51,298 nt of DNA from Caballeronia fortuita (GCF_001544835.2 NZ_FCNX02000026.1:1-51298); one strand, 5' to 3'. Shown: positions 15,734 to 26,957, numbered from the stretch's first letter. The notes: generated by a model not told the origin, from the letters alone. Translations and numbers: made by a program.

Positions 15734-17554
15734 TCAACCTCTCAGCCAGCGCTCGCGCCATTGTTTCGACGGGCCGCGGCCGTCGATTGCCGTCAGCACG
15801 TAGCGCGCGACTTCCGGACCGTCGAGCTTCACTTCGGCGCGGCGCAGCTCGTCGCGGCGGAACGCATGTACTTCGACCTTCGCGCCCGGCAGATAACGCG
15901 ACAGCAGCGCGTCGAGATTCGAGCCGGTGACGCGCAGCCCGTCGATCGCGACGAGCACGTCGCCCGCCGACAAGCCCGCTTTCTGCGCCGCGCTGCCTTC
16001 GTGCACCACGGCCAGCGTGCAATCCGCGCCGCCGCGCACGCGCGCGCCGAGCGACGGCTTCACGGACGCGCCGTTGCCCGGCACATCGGCCGCGAGCGCG
16101 ATGCCGAACGGCTCTAAGAGCGCATCGAGCGGCAGATCGCGGGTGCCGCGCACGCCGTCGCGGAACAGCGAGCGCAAATCCGCGCCGGTCGCTTCGGCGA
16201 AAAGCGCTTCGACGTCGTCCTCGCGGATGCCGCGCGCCTTGCCGTTGTAGAACTCGCGGCCGTAGCGCTGCCACAAAAGACGCATCACGTCGTCGAGCGA
16301 TTTGCGGTTGCCGGTCTGCGCGCGAATCGACAGATCGAACGCCAGCGCAACGAGCGAGCCTTTCTGGTAGTAACTGACGATCGCGTTCGGCGCGTTCTCG
16401 TCGGCGCGGTAGTACTTGACCCAGGCGTCGAACGAGCTTTGCGCGACGGATTGCTTGAGACGCCCCGTGCCGCGCAGCACGCCACCGATCGTCTTGCCGA
16501 GCAGGTTGAAGTAGTCGCCCGCCGAAATGAGGCCGCTGCGCACGAGCATCAGATCGTCGTAGTAAGACGTGAAGCCTTCGAAGAGCCACAGGAGCGTCGT
16601 GTAGTTTTCCTGCGAAAGGTCGTACGGCGCGAACGCCGCCGGCTTGATGCGCTTCACGTTCCACGTATGGAAGTATTCGTGGCTGCACAAACCGAGATAC
16701 GTGCGATAACCCTCGGTCGTTTCCGGGCGTCCCTGCACCGGCAGATCGGTGCGATTGCAGATCAGCGCCGTCGATGCGCGGTGCTCGAGGCCGCCGTATC
16801 CATCGCTGACGGCAACGGTCATGAACACGTAGCGATCCACAGGCGCCTTCTTCGTGCGCGGTTCGAACAGCGCGATCTGCGCTTCGCAGACGCGCTTCAG
16901 ATCCGCGGCGAGCCGGTTCATGTCGAGATTGAGGACGCGGCCCGAAATGACGATGTCGTGCTTCACGCCATGCGCGATGAAGCTGCCGAGCGCAAATTCG
17001 CCGAGCGTGACGGGATAATCGACGAGCTCGTCGTAGTTCGCCGCCTCGTACGCGCCGAAGCCGTAGCGCTTCGTGCCGCGCGCTTCGGAAAGCGCCGTCG
17101 CGACGCGCCAGTTGCGGTACGCGCCGCCCTGCGGCGGTTCGATATCGACGATGCAAGGCGCATCCGACTGCCCTTCCACCGCGAGAAAGGTGCTCGTGCC
17201 GTTGAAGAAACCGACGGTGTCGTCGAGATGCGCGGCGCGCACCGACATGTCCCACGCATAGACCTCGTAGCGCAGCGTGAGCGGGCCTTCGGCGGGCGCG
17301 GCCTGCCACGCGTGCTTGTCGATTTTTTCGATGGCGATCTTGCGGCCCGCCGCGCTGAACGCCTGCAACGTCACGATGTTGCGCGCGAACTCGCGGATCA
17401 TGTAGCTGCCGGGAATCCACACCGGCAGCATGAAACGCTGGCCGGCCGGATCGGGAACGGCGACGGTGAGCGTCACTTCGAATAGATGCGCGGCGGGATT
17501 TTTAGGAACGATGCGGTAGCGCACGGGCTGCACCGTTTGCATGAGCGTAGTCAT
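15734..17554 (-). CDS. M61-family metallopeptidase with PDZ domain
   Basis: 606-aa protein of the M61 (glycyl aminopeptidase) family. The N-terminal beta domain (1-210) is followed by a gluzincin catalytic domain with HEYFH (292-296) and the third zinc ligand E326 in WLFEGFTSYYDD. A PDZ domain lies near 505-560 (AAQKAGLSAGDVLVAIDGL). No signal peptide is apparent, so it is probably cytoplasmic. An AAAGGA ribosome site precedes the ATG. Physiological substrates are not known. Confidence 0.9.
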   Translation of the reverse strand: MTTLMQTVQPVRYRIVPKNPAAHLFEVTLTVAVPDPAGQRFMLPVWIPGSYMIREFARNIVTLQAFSAAGRKIAIEKIDKHAWQAAPAEGPLTLRYEVYAWDMSVRAAHLDDTVGFFNGTSTFLAVEGQSDAPCIVDIEPPQGGAYRNWRVATALSEARGTKRYGFGAYEAANYDELVDYPVTLGEFALGSFIAHGVKHDIVISGRVLNLDMNRLAADLKRVCEAQIALFEPRTKKAPVDRYVFMTVAVSDGYGGLEHRASTALICNRTDLPVQGRPETTEGYRTYLGLCSHEYFHTWNVKRIKPAAFAPYDLSQENYTTLLWLFEGFTSYYDDLMLVRSGLISAGDYFNLLGKTIGGVLRGTGRLKQSVAQSSFDAWVKYYRADENAPNAIVSYYQKGSLVALAFDLSIRAQTGNRKSLDDVMRLLWQRYGREFYNGKARGIREDDVEALFAEATGADLRSLFRDGVRGTRDLPLDALLEPFGIALAADVPGNGASVKPSLGARVRGGADCTLAVVHEGSAAQKAGLSAGDVLVAIDGLRVTGSNLDALLSRYLPGAKVEVHAFRRDELRRAEVKLDGPEVARYVLTAIDGRGPSKQWRERWLRG

Positions 17555-17653
17555 CTCGATGTCCTTTCTTCTTGTTCTGGGCGCGCTCCGATCGTGAATG
17601 CGCGCGCCCGGGTCTGCCTTCTTTACGCCGCGCTTTCGCGAAAGCGGGGCCGT

Positions 17654-17684
17654 AAAAACGCAGGAGGCGCATGACGCGCCTCCT
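17654..17684 (-). terminator. Intrinsic terminator downstream of dsbC
   Basis: On the minus strand, AGGAGGCG (17684-17677) pairs with CGCCTCCT (17669-17662), followed by GCG and five T's (A-run 17654-17658 on plus). It separates dsbC from the M61 gene, which therefore needs its own promoter. Confidence 0.75.
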
Positions 17685-17704
17685 TTCTCGTTTCGACTTC
17701 GCGC

Positions 17705-18436
17705 TCAGCGCACCGCGGACAGTTCCTTCTCGAGCCGGTCGGCGGGCACGGCACCCGGCAGACGATGCCCATCCGCGAGAAATACGGTCGGCGTGCCGGT
17801 GACGTTCATCGAGCGGCCGAGCTTCAGATTCTTGTCGATGGCGGTCGTATCGCACGATGCCGACGCGCTCGGCGCCTTGTGATCGAGCATCCAGCTTTCC
17901 CACGACACGCCGCGATCCTTCGCGCACCAGATCGACTTCGACTTGGCCGTCGAATCCGGCGAAAGCACCGGATAGAGGAACGTGTACACGGTCACGTTAT
18001 CGATGGACTTCAACGTCGATTCGAGCTGCTTGCAGTACGGGCAGTTCGGGTCGGAGAACACGGCGATCTTGCGGCTGCCGTTGCCCTTCACGACTTTCAC
18101 CGCGTTTTCGAACGGCAGTTTCGCGAAATCGATCTTGTTGGTTTCCGAAAGCCGCGCCTCGGTGAGATTCCTGCTGCTGCGCGTATCGACGAGATCGCCG
18201 ATCAGCACGTAGTTGCCGCTTGCATCGCTGTAGACGATCTGCGAGCCGAGATTGACTTCGTAGAGACCGGCGATCGGCGTCTTTTCGATGCTCTTGATGG
18301 TCGCGTCACCCATGCGCGCTTCGAGGGTCGACTTGATCTTGTCGATGGTCTGATCGGCCTGCGCGGAGCAGCCGATGCCGAACGTCACGGCGAGCGCCGC
18401 GGCCGTCGCGAGGGCGAATCGAAAGGTGGTTTTCAT
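17705..18436 (-). CDS. dsbC: DsbC-family periplasmic thiol:disulfide isomerase
   Basis: 243-aa exported protein with signal peptide at residues 1-27 (cleavage after AQA). The N-terminal dimerisation domain (28-90) leads into a thioredoxin fold with active site CPYC at 132-135 (FSDPNCPYCKQLE) and a cis-proline GTPT loop. Two further cysteines (WCAKD and SASCDTT) match the structural disulfide of DsbC. It shuffles wrong disulfides in the periplasm and would need DsbD, not seen here. 50 bp downstream of the UbiH-type gene, likely co-transcribed, and closed by its own terminator. Confidence 0.92.
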   Translation of the reverse strand: MKTTFRFALATAAALAVTFGIGCSAQADQTIDKIKSTLEARMGDATIKSIEKTPIAGLYEVNLGSQIVYSDASGNYVLIGDLVDTRSSRNLTEARLSETNKIDFAKLPFENAVKVVKGNGSRKIAVFSDPNCPYCKQLESTLKSIDNVTVYTFLYPVLSPDSTAKSKSIWCAKDRGVSWESWMLDHKAPSASASCDTTAIDKNLKLGRSMNVTGTPTVFLADGHRLPGAVPADRLEKELSAVR

Positions 18437-18485
18437 GCGGTTTCCTGTATGTCGCGCGGCATCGCGCTCATGGAGTGAGATTGTT

Positions 18486-19658
18486 TCAGCCGAGCGCCGC
18501 AGACACCAGCCAGCGCTTGATGAGCGGCTGCGCGCCGACGAACGCCATGCCGGTGTTGCGGACCGCGCGCGCGAGCGTGCCCGGCACGGCGAAGAGCCGC
18601 TGCAGGCCGTCGGTCGCGAACATCAGCTTCTGGATGTCTTCGCGGCGCGCGCGTTCGTAGCGGCGCAACAGGATCGGATCGCCCAGATCGCGGAACGACT
18701 CCTTGTTCGCGATGACATCCGCGAGCGCGGCCACGTCGCGAAGGCCGAGGTTCATGCCTTGCCCCGCGAGCGGATGAATCAGATGCGCGGCATCGCCGAC
18801 GAGCGCGACGCGCGGCGCGATGAGCTTGTCGACGGTCTGCAGGCCGAGCGGAAAACCCTGCGCGGGCGTCACGCAATCGAGCGTGCCGAGCGTGTTCTGA
18901 GTGGCCTGTTCGACGTGCGCCGCGAGTTGCGCGGGATCGAGCGCGAGCAGTTCGTCGGCGTGCTCGGTGCGCGCGGACCAGACGAGCGAAACGTGATCGC
19001 CCGGCAGCGGCAGCAGCGCGATGATTTCGGTATCGCGGAACCATTGATACGCCGTTTCGCCGTGCGGCTTTTCGGCCTTGAAATTGGCGACGACGCCCGT
19101 TTGCCGATAATCCCGCCGGTTCATCTTCGCGCCCATCTGCGCGCGGACCCACGAATGCGCGCCATCCGCGCCGACGATCAGGTCCGTCTCCAGCATGTCG
19201 CCGCTCGCGAGCGCGACGTGCGCGGCGCCGGATTCGACCGTCATGCCGTGCGCGCGCGATTCGAACCACGACAGACTCGGCGAAAAGCGCAACGCGGCAT
19301 CGAGCGATTGTTCGATCAGCGACGATTCCACGATCCACGCGAGCTGCGGCACCGACGCCTGAAAGGCGGAAAAATGCAGTTCCGCGTGGGCATCGCCGAA
19401 AACGCGCATGTCGAAGACGGGACCGAGCCGCGCGCGATCGAGCGCCTGCCAGACGCGCAGCCGTTCCAGCAGCGCCTGCGAACTCGACGACAGCGCGTAG
19501 ATGCGCGAATCGAACGCCGCGCCCGGCGGCAGCCCGGCGGCCTGCGGCGCGACGAGCGCCGTGCGCAGCCCGGATTGCGCGAGCGCAAGCGCGGCGGTCT
19601 TGCCGACGAGCCCGCCACCGACGACGACCGCGTGAAATTTGAGGGGATGCGAAGTCAT
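18486..19658 (-). CDS. UbiH/UbiF/VisC/COQ6-family FAD hydroxylase
   Basis: 390-aa FAD monooxygenase of the ubiquinone ring-hydroxylase family. VVVGGGLVGK (11-20) is the dinucleotide-binding loop, VGADGAHSWVR the NAD(P)H/FAD DG motif, and LVGDAAHLIHPLAGQGMNLGL the second FAD motif with the UbiH-type HP.AGQG.N signature. Which ring position it hydroxylates cannot be told from sequence. Start chosen at ATG 19658, where homologues begin. A TATAAT at 19670-19665 lies only six bases upstream of that ATG, so the message could be leaderless. dsbC follows at 50 bp. Confidence 0.9.
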   Translation of the reverse strand: MTSHPLKFHAVVVGGGLVGKTAALALAQSGLRTALVAPQAAGLPPGAAFDSRIYALSSSSQALLERLRVWQALDRARLGPVFDMRVFGDAHAELHFSAFQASVPQLAWIVESSLIEQSLDAALRFSPSLSWFESRAHGMTVESGAAHVALASGDMLETDLIVGADGAHSWVRAQMGAKMNRRDYRQTGVVANFKAEKPHGETAYQWFRDTEIIALLPLPGDHVSLVWSARTEHADELLALDPAQLAAHVEQATQNTLGTLDCVTPAQGFPLGLQTVDKLIAPRVALVGDAAHLIHPLAGQGMNLGLRDVAALADVIANKESFRDLGDPILLRRYERARREDIQKLMFATDGLQRLFAVPGTLARAVRNTGMAFVGAQPLIKRWLVSAALG

Positions 19659-19664
19659 CCGGGC

Positions 19665-19670
19665 ATTATA
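19665..19670 (-). promoter_or_regulatory. -10 element adjoining the UbiH-type start codon
   Basis: A perfect TATAAT on the minus strand (19670-19665), with only six bases before the A of the ATG at 19658. The -35 at 17 bp (GAAACC) is weak. If used, transcription would start at or next to the start codon. Confidence 0.4.
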
Positions 19671-19858
19671 GCCGCGGGGTTCCATGGGGTTTCGGGGCCG
19701 CGGGCGGCGTTTCGGCACGGCGGCGCGGCGGTACAATAGCGGTTTGCCTGGCCGCCGGACGCGGCCGCGGCGTGGCGGGCGGTCCTCGCCCGCGCATTGC
19801 GCACCAATTTTGACGAAACCTGCGCGGCCCGCGCCGTCTTACCAGTTCGAAGGATTCC

Positions 19859-20953
19859 ATGAGCCTCCAATGCGGCATCGTCGGCTTGCCTAACGTCGGC
19901 AAGTCCACACTATTCAATGCTTTGACCAAGGCGGGTATCGCCGCGGAAAACTATCCGTTCTGCACGATCGAGCCGAACGTCGGCGTGGTAGAAGTGCCGG
20001 ATGCGCGCCTGACCGCGCTCGCCGAGATCGTGAAGCCCGAGCGCATCCTGCCGGCGGTGGTCGAATTCGTCGATATCGCGGGACTCGTTGCGGGCGCGTC
20101 GAAGGGCGAAGGTCTGGGCAACCAGTTCCTCGCGAACATCCGCGAAACGGACGCGATCACCCACGTCGTGCGCTGCTTCGAAGACGACAACGTGATTCAC
20201 GTCGCGGGCAAGATCGATCCGATCGCGGATATCGAAGTCATCAACACGGAACTCGCGCTGGCCGATCTCGCGACGGTCGAGAAGGCGCAAGCGCGTTATT
20301 CGAAGGCGGCGAAGTCAGGCAACGACAAGGAAGCGATCAAGCTCGTCGCCGTGCTGGAAAAGGTGCGCGCGCAGCTCGACCAGGCGAAGCCGGTGCGCGG
20401 CCTTTCGCTTTCGGAGGAAGAACTGCTGCTCATCAAGCCGTTCTGCCTGATTACGTCGAAACCGACGATGTACGTCGCGAACGTGAAGGACGACGGCTTC
20501 GAGAACAACCCGTATCTCGACATGGTGCGCAAGCACGCGGAAGCGGAGAACGCGCCGGTGGTCGCGGTGTGCGCGGCGATCGAAGCGGAAATCGCCGATC
20601 TCGACGATGCCGACAAGCAGGAATTCCTCGCGGATATGGGCATGGACGAGCCGGGGCTGAATCGCGTGATTCGTGCGGGTTTCAAGCTGCTCGGCTTGCA
20701 GACGTATTTCACGGCGGGTGTGAAAGAAGTGCGCGCGTGGACGATTCATATCGGCGATACGGCGCCTCAGGCGGCCGGCGCCATTCACACCGATTTCGAG
20801 CGTGGGTTCATTCGCGCTCAGACCATTTCGTTCGATGACTACGTTCAGTACAAGGGCGAGCAAGGGGCGAAGGAAGCCGGAAAGATGCGGGCCGAAGGGA
20901 AGGAATATGTCGTGCATGACGGGGATGTCATGAACTTCTTGTTCAACGTCTGA
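19859..20953 (+). CDS. ychF: Redox-regulated ATPase YchF
   Basis: 364-aa Obg-related P-loop NTPase that prefers ATP and associates with ribosomes. The P-loop GLPNVGKST is at 9-17 and DIAGLVAGASKGEGLGNQFL is the switch II region. The usual GTP-specifying NKxD is replaced by NVKD, as in YchF proteins. A helical insert and a C-terminal TGS domain follow, ending DVMNFLFNV. Length is normal. Possible -10 TACAAT at 19732-19737. Ends at an intrinsic terminator. Confidence 0.96.
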   Translation: MSLQCGIVGLPNVGKSTLFNALTKAGIAAENYPFCTIEPNVGVVEVPDARLTALAEIVKPERILPAVVEFVDIAGLVAGASKGEGLGNQFLANIRETDAITHVVRCFEDDNVIHVAGKIDPIADIEVINTELALADLATVEKAQARYSKAAKSGNDKEAIKLVAVLEKVRAQLDQAKPVRGLSLSEEELLLIKPFCLITSKPTMYVANVKDDGFENNPYLDMVRKHAEAENAPVVAVCAAIEAEIADLDDADKQEFLADMGMDEPGLNRVIRAGFKLLGLQTYFTAGVKEVRAWTIHIGDTAPQAAGAIHTDFERGFIRAQTISFDDYVQYKGEQGAKEAGKMRAEGKEYVVHDGDVMNFLFNV

Positions 20954-20992
20954 CGCGATCGTAAAGAACCGTCAAGCTGCTTGTGTCGTAGA

Positions 20993-21027
20993 GCGGAGTG
21001 TCTTTTCATAGGCACTCCGCTTTTTTA
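20993..21027 (+). terminator. Intrinsic terminator downstream of ychF
   Basis: GCGGAGTG (20993-21000) pairs with CACTCCGC (21013-21020), followed by six T's (21021-21026), 40 bp after the ychF stop. Confidence 0.85.
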
Positions 21028-21089
21028 TTGCGCGGACGAGGCAGCGCGGCGACGCGCATCCGATTAGAACAAAGAGACAAAATCAAAAT

Positions 21090-21398
21090 ATGCAGAGACA
21101 TGCACTGCGCGCATTCGCGATCACCACACTCATCGCGGCGAGCATCTTCAGTACACCCGACGCCTTCGCCTATCGCGGCAACCAATACGAAAATCAACCG
21201 CAACCCGACGAGTCAGACCTCTCCAACCACGGGCACTACATCAACCACGACGGCAACGTCGTCCACTCGCCGGCGCACTCACGTTCCGGCAATGTCCCGG
21301 CAGGCGCGACGGCCCAATGCCGCGACGGTTCCTACAGTTTCAGCCAGCATCACAGCGGCACGTGCTCGCGGCACGGCGGGGTCGCGAGCTGGCAGTGA
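21090..21398 (+). CDS. Exported DUF3761-type small protein
   Basis: 102-aa protein with a signal peptide (about residues 1-27, cleavage after DAFA) and a C-terminal repeat-like motif GATAQCRDGSYSFSQHHSGTCSRHGGVASW. This Cys/His pattern is that of DUF3761, an uncharacterised domain of small secreted proteins. The middle is His/Asn-rich (NHGHYINHDGN). The two cysteines may form a disulfide in the periplasm. Stands alone between the ychF terminator and ettA. Function unknown. Confidence 0.8.
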   Translation: MQRHALRAFAITTLIAASIFSTPDAFAYRGNQYENQPQPDESDLSNHGHYINHDGNVVHSPAHSRSGNVPAGATAQCRDGSYSFSQHHSGTCSRHGGVASWQ

Positions 21399-21536
21399 GC
21401 GTTTGCGCCGCGAAGTACAATGCCATGTAATCCCGCCCACGCAATCCGCGCCGGCGGGAACGCGCAAAACGCGCCACTGAACATCCTCGCGCGCCGAATC
21501 CGGGCGCCCCGCATTCATCCATCCAGCTAGGACAAC

Positions 21537-23204
<1,668 letters not shown>

Positions 23205-23252
23205 CGTCTGACGAAACGGCCTATGCGGGCGCGCGCACCGACATCAGGCGTA

Positions 23253-23293
23253 AAAGTGGCGACTGTGTACGGCGCAGTCGCCACTTTCTTTTT
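23253..23293 (+). terminator. Intrinsic terminator downstream of ettA
   Basis: A 13-bp perfect stem AAAGTGGCGACTG (23253-23265)/CAGTCGCCACTTT (23275-23287) with a 9-nt loop, followed by a T-rich tract to 23293. Confidence 0.92.
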
Positions 23294-23336
23294 CGAGCGG
23301 CGTTTTTAGATAAGCCGGCACCGGAGACACACGCAG

Positions 23337-24461
23337 ATGGCGGGATCGAGCGCGCGGCGGGGAGCGCTTTGGGCAATCGGCATCATCGTGGCGCTGGTCG
23401 TCGTGATGGTCGGCGGATGGCTTTTCGTCGTGCATCAGATGAAGGAGCGCATCCTCGAAACGCTCGGACTGAATGGCACGGTCGAGGAAATCGACGTCGG
23501 CTTCGGCCAGGTCACGCTCTCGCGCGTGCGCCTGCGCGGTCCGAAAGGCTGGCCCGCCAGCGACGCGATGCGCGCCGAGCGCATCGTGCTCGACGTCGAC
23601 ATGCACTCGCTCGTGTCGAAGCCGCTTCATCTGCGCAGCGTGAGCGTCGACAACTACTATCTGTCGATCGTGCGCACCGCCGATGGCCGCGTCCTGATCC
23701 TGCCGGGACTCAGGGAAACCGCGCGCGATGCCGACGCCAAAGCCGACGACAACGCGCGCGAGCACGCGCAGGAAGAAAAGCTCATCGATCGCGTGTCGTT
23801 CGAGCGCGGCTCGATGGAATTCTTCGACAGCACCGCGCAGAACCCGCCGTATCGTGTGCTGATCAGCGATGCGCGCGCCACCGTCGATCACATTCATCTG
23901 CCCGCGCTCGCCGATCGCACGGAGCTGTCGATGACCGGTTCCATCAAAGGTCCGTCGCACACGGGCAATGTCACGTGGGGCGGCTGGATGGTCATCGCCA
24001 ACAAGGATTCGCAGACGCGCGCGACGCTGCGCAACGTGGATGTCGCCACGCTCGATCCGTATCTGCTGAAGAAGGCCGGCGCGAAGGCGGCGGTGACGGG
24101 TGGCACCATCGACTTGACGATCGATGCCAACGTGAAGAATTACCGCATCCACGCGCCCGGCACGCTGGTGCTGAATCACTTGCAGATCAGCAACAACGGC
24201 AATGCGCTCGACACTTTCCTCTCGATTCCGACGAAGGCCGCGATCGCCGCGCTGAAGGATCGCAAGGAGCAGATCAAGCTGGATTTCGTGCTCGACGGCG
24301 ATCTGCGCGATCCGAAATTTTCGCTCAGCGAAAGTCTTTCGAAGAAGCTCGCGGCAGGGTTTGCAAAGGCGCTCGGCGTGAGCGCGGAAGGCGTCGCGCG
24401 CGGCGCGGGCGATACGGTGCGTGGGATCGGCAACGCGCTGAAGAATCTGCTGGGGCAGTAG
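23337..24461 (+). CDS. DUF748/AsmA-like membrane-anchored protein
   Basis: 374-aa protein with one N-terminal membrane helix (about 11-32) and a large periplasmic part. Features resemble DUF748/AsmA-like proteins: an early beta-strand region around VEEIDVGFGQVTLSRVRLRG and VDNYYLSIVRTADGRVLI, and the C-terminal FSLSESLSKKLAAGFAKALGVSAEGVARG typical of DUF748. AsmA-clan proteins are linked to lipid transport between the membranes, so an envelope role is likely, but the precise job is unknown. Single gene between the ettA terminator and the convergent HAD gene. Confidence 0.72.
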   Translation: MAGSSARRGALWAIGIIVALVVVMVGGWLFVVHQMKERILETLGLNGTVEEIDVGFGQVTLSRVRLRGPKGWPASDAMRAERIVLDVDMHSLVSKPLHLRSVSVDNYYLSIVRTADGRVLILPGLRETARDADAKADDNAREHAQEEKLIDRVSFERGSMEFFDSTAQNPPYRVLISDARATVDHIHLPALADRTELSMTGSIKGPSHTGNVTWGGWMVIANKDSQTRATLRNVDVATLDPYLLKKAGAKAAVTGGTIDLTIDANVKNYRIHAPGTLVLNHLQISNNGNALDTFLSIPTKAAIAALKDRKEQIKLDFVLDGDLRDPKFSLSESLSKKLAAGFAKALGVSAEGVARGAGDTVRGIGNALKNLLGQ

Positions 24462-24485
24462 CGCGTTGCCGACAGGCTTCTGCTT

Positions 24486-25109
24486 TCAGATGGGCAGATT
24501 CAGCGCGCGCAGCTTCGTTTCCGTTGCCAGCCCGCCGGTGTAGTGAACGCCGCGCCAGCCGAGCGCAGTCGCGGCTTGCGCGTTCATGAGGTTATCGTCG
24601 ATGAACACGAGTTCGTCCGGTTGAATGCCCGGCAGATGCCGTTCGATTTCCGCGCGCATCAAACCGAAAATCCGCGGATCGGGCTTGACGAGCCCCACGC
24701 GCCCCGACACGACGATCTCGCGAAACTTCCGCAGCACGTCGAAGCGCTCCCACGCGTAGGGAAACGTCTCCGCCGACCAGTTCGTGAGACCGAAGAGCGG
24801 CACGCCCGCCGCTTCGAGCCGGTCGACGAGCGCGACGCCCTCTTCCAGCACGCCCGACACCATCTCCGGCCAGCGCGCGTAGAAGGCGCGGATCAGCGCT
24901 TCGTGCTCGGGATACATCGCGATCAGTTCGGCGGTGCCGTCTTCGATCGTCTGGCCGCCGTCCTGCTGCACGACCCATTCCATCTTGCAGACGTTGTCGA
25001 GAAACCAGCGGCGCTCGGTTTCGTCGGCAATCAGTTGCTTGTAAAGATACTCGCGATTCCAGTCGATCAGCACGCCGCCGAAATCGAATACGACTGCCTT
25101 GATTGTCAT
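24486..25109 (-). CDS. HAD-superfamily hydrolase (YihX-like phosphatase)
   Basis: 207-aa HAD subfamily IA protein. Motif I VVFDFGGVLID has nucleophile D9, with glycine in place of the usual second aspartate, as in YihX and epoxide-hydrolase-type HADs. LTNWS is motif II, KPDPRIF motif III and VFIDDNLMNAQAA motif IV. YihX-like members dephosphorylate sugar phosphates such as glucose-1-phosphate; the substrate here is not determined. It starts 18 bp downstream of the aminopeptidase gene, so they probably share a transcript. Confidence 0.85.
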   Translation of the reverse strand: MTIKAVVFDFGGVLIDWNREYLYKQLIADETERRWFLDNVCKMEWVVQQDGGQTIEDGTAELIAMYPEHEALIRAFYARWPEMVSGVLEEGVALVDRLEAAGVPLFGLTNWSAETFPYAWERFDVLRKFREIVVSGRVGLVKPDPRIFGLMRAEIERHLPGIQPDELVFIDDNLMNAQAATALGWRGVHYTGGLATETKLRALNLPI

Positions 25110-25127
25110 TGTTCGCCGCTCCGCCGG

Positions 25128-26957
25128 TCAGATCGCCTGCGTCCGCGTTCCGAGCCACGCCAGCGCGTCGCCCGACACATGCGGCGACACGCGGCGGCGC
25201 ACGGTTTCGTGATACGCGTTGAGCCACGCGCGCTCGTCCTCGCGCAACAGCGCCAGGTCGATGCAGCGCGTGTCGATCGGGCACAGCGTCAGCGTTTCGA
25301 ATTCGAGGAAATCGCCGAACTCGGTCTTGCCCGCCGCCTGATTCAGCACGAGATTCTCGATGCGGATGCCCCACTTGCCCGGCCGATAAATGCCCGGCTC
25401 GATCGACGTGATCATGCCCTCTTCCATCGCCGTCCACGATTCGGCGGGCGCGTAGTGCGAAATCACCTGCGGGCCTTCGTGCACGTTCAGGAAGTAGCCG
25501 ACGCCGTGGCCCGTGCCGTGCCCGTAATCCGCGCCTGCTTCCCAGATCGGCGCGCGCGCGATCGAATCGAGCATCGGCGAGCGGATGCCGCGCGGGAATT
25601 TCGCCCGCGACAGCGCGATCGTGCCCTTCAGGACCGTCGTGAAATCGCGCTTGTGTTCCGCCGTGATATCGCCGATCGGCACGACGCGCGTGATGTCCGT
25701 CGTGCCGCTCAGATACTGGCCTCCGGAGTCGATCAGCAGCAAGCCGTTGCCTTGGATCACCGCGTGCGACGCCGCCGTCGCGCGGTAATGCGGCATCGCG
25801 CCGTTCGCGTTGAAGCCCGCGATCGTGCCGAAGCTAAGCGTAACGAAGCCCGGACGGCGCGCACGCGCGGCAGTCAGTTTTTCGTCGATGGTCAGTTCCG
25901 TGATGCGCTCGCGGCCGAGCGCGCCTTCGAACCACGCGAAGAATTCGGCGAGCGCGGCGCCGTCCTGCTCCATCGTCGCGCGGATGTGCGCCGCTTCGGC
26001 CGCGGTCTTGCGCGACTTCGCGAAAGTCGACGGATTCACCGCCTCGACCGTCTTCACCGTCGACGGAACGCGTTCCAGCAAGCCGTGCGTGATGCGGCGC
26101 GGGTCGATCAGCAACGTCGATCCCGCCGGCAGCGACGCGAGCGATGCGGGCGCCGATGCATACGGCGCGACCCGCACGCCATCGCGCGCGAGCGATTCGA
26201 CGAGCGCGGCCGGAACCTTGCCGTCGGCGACGAAGATCGTCGCGTCGTTCAGCCCGATCAGCGCGTGCGCGACGAACACCGGGTTATAGCTTACGTCGCC
26301 CCCGCGCAGGTTGAAGATCCACGCGAGATCGTCGAGCGTGGAAACGAAGTGCCATTGCGCCCCTTTCGCGCGCATCGCCTCGCGAACCTGCGCGAGCTTG
26401 TCGGCGCGTGCGACGCTCGCATGCGGTGCGGCGTGTTCGTAGACGGTCGCTTCCGGCAAGCCGGGACGCGCGGGCCATACGGAATCGAGCAGATCGAGAT
26501 CGGTGCGCAGCGCGATGCCGCGCGCGCTCAGCGCATCGGACAATGCACGCGCTGCCGCAACGCCGAGCACGGTGCCGTCGACCGCGACGGTCGCGCCGGA
26601 CGGCACGTTCTCCGCGAGCCATTCGACGTGCGGCGCAGTCTGCTGGCCGCCCATCATCTTCATCAGCACGACGCCGGTGCCCGCGAGTTGCGCTTCGGCC
26701 TGCGTCCAGTAGCGGCTGTCGACCCAGACGCCCGCGAAATCCGCCGTCACGACCAGCGTGCCGACCGAGCCGGTGAAGCCCGAAAGCCACTGGCGGCCTT
26801 GCCAGCGCTCCGGCAGATATTCGGAAAGATGCGGATCCGCCGATGGAATCAGCACGGCGGCGAGCTTTTCGAGCGCCATCTGGCCGCGCAACGACTCGAT
26901 GCGCCGCGCAAACATGGCCGGCTCGGGAATGGCTGAATCTGCAATGCGATCGTTCAT
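25128..26957 (-). CDS. M24-family Xaa-Pro aminopeptidase (aminopeptidase P)
   Basis: 609-aa three-domain aminopeptidase P, with two creatinase-like N-terminal domains (about 20-330) and a pita-bread catalytic domain. All five metal ligands are visible: D410 and D421 (DSGGQYLSGTTDITR), H484 (GTGHGVGYF), E520 (TSIEPGIY) and E554 (EFETLTL). It releases N-terminal residues preceding proline. The ATG at 26957 follows CAGGTG; an upstream ATG at 26990 lacks support. The HAD gene follows at 18 bp. Confidence 0.93.
   Translation of the reverse strand: MNDRIADSAIPEPAMFARRIESLRGQMALEKLAAVLIPSADPHLSEYLPERWQGRQWLSGFTGSVGTLVVTADFAGVWVDSRYWTQAEAQLAGTGVVLMKMMGGQQTAPHVEWLAENVPSGATVAVDGTVLGVAAARALSDALSARGIALRTDLDLLDSVWPARPGLPEATVYEHAAPHASVARADKLAQVREAMRAKGAQWHFVSTLDDLAWIFNLRGGDVSYNPVFVAHALIGLNDATIFVADGKVPAALVESLARDGVRVAPYASAPASLASLPAGSTLLIDPRRITHGLLERVPSTVKTVEAVNPSTFAKSRKTAAEAAHIRATMEQDGAALAEFFAWFEGALGRERITELTIDEKLTAARARRPGFVTLSFGTIAGFNANGAMPHYRATAASHAVIQGNGLLLIDSGGQYLSGTTDITRVVPIGDITAEHKRDFTTVLKGTIALSRAKFPRGIRSPMLDSIARAPIWEAGADYGHGTGHGVGYFLNVHEGPQVISHYAPAESWTAMEEGMITSIEPGIYRPGKWGIRIENLVLNQAAGKTEFGDFLEFETLTLCPIDTRCIDLALLREDERAWLNAYHETVRRRVSPHVSGDALAWLGTRTQAI

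Noticed and set aside
14994..17420. Apparent 808-aa fusion of azoreductase with an upstream domain
   Set aside because: The upstream part is an out-of-frame reading of the M61 peptidase gene on the same strand; azoR starts at 15590.
24543..26936. 797-codon frame opposite the HAD and aminopeptidase genes
   Set aside because: Low-complexity Arg/Asp/Gln-rich translation; antisense to conserved proteins.
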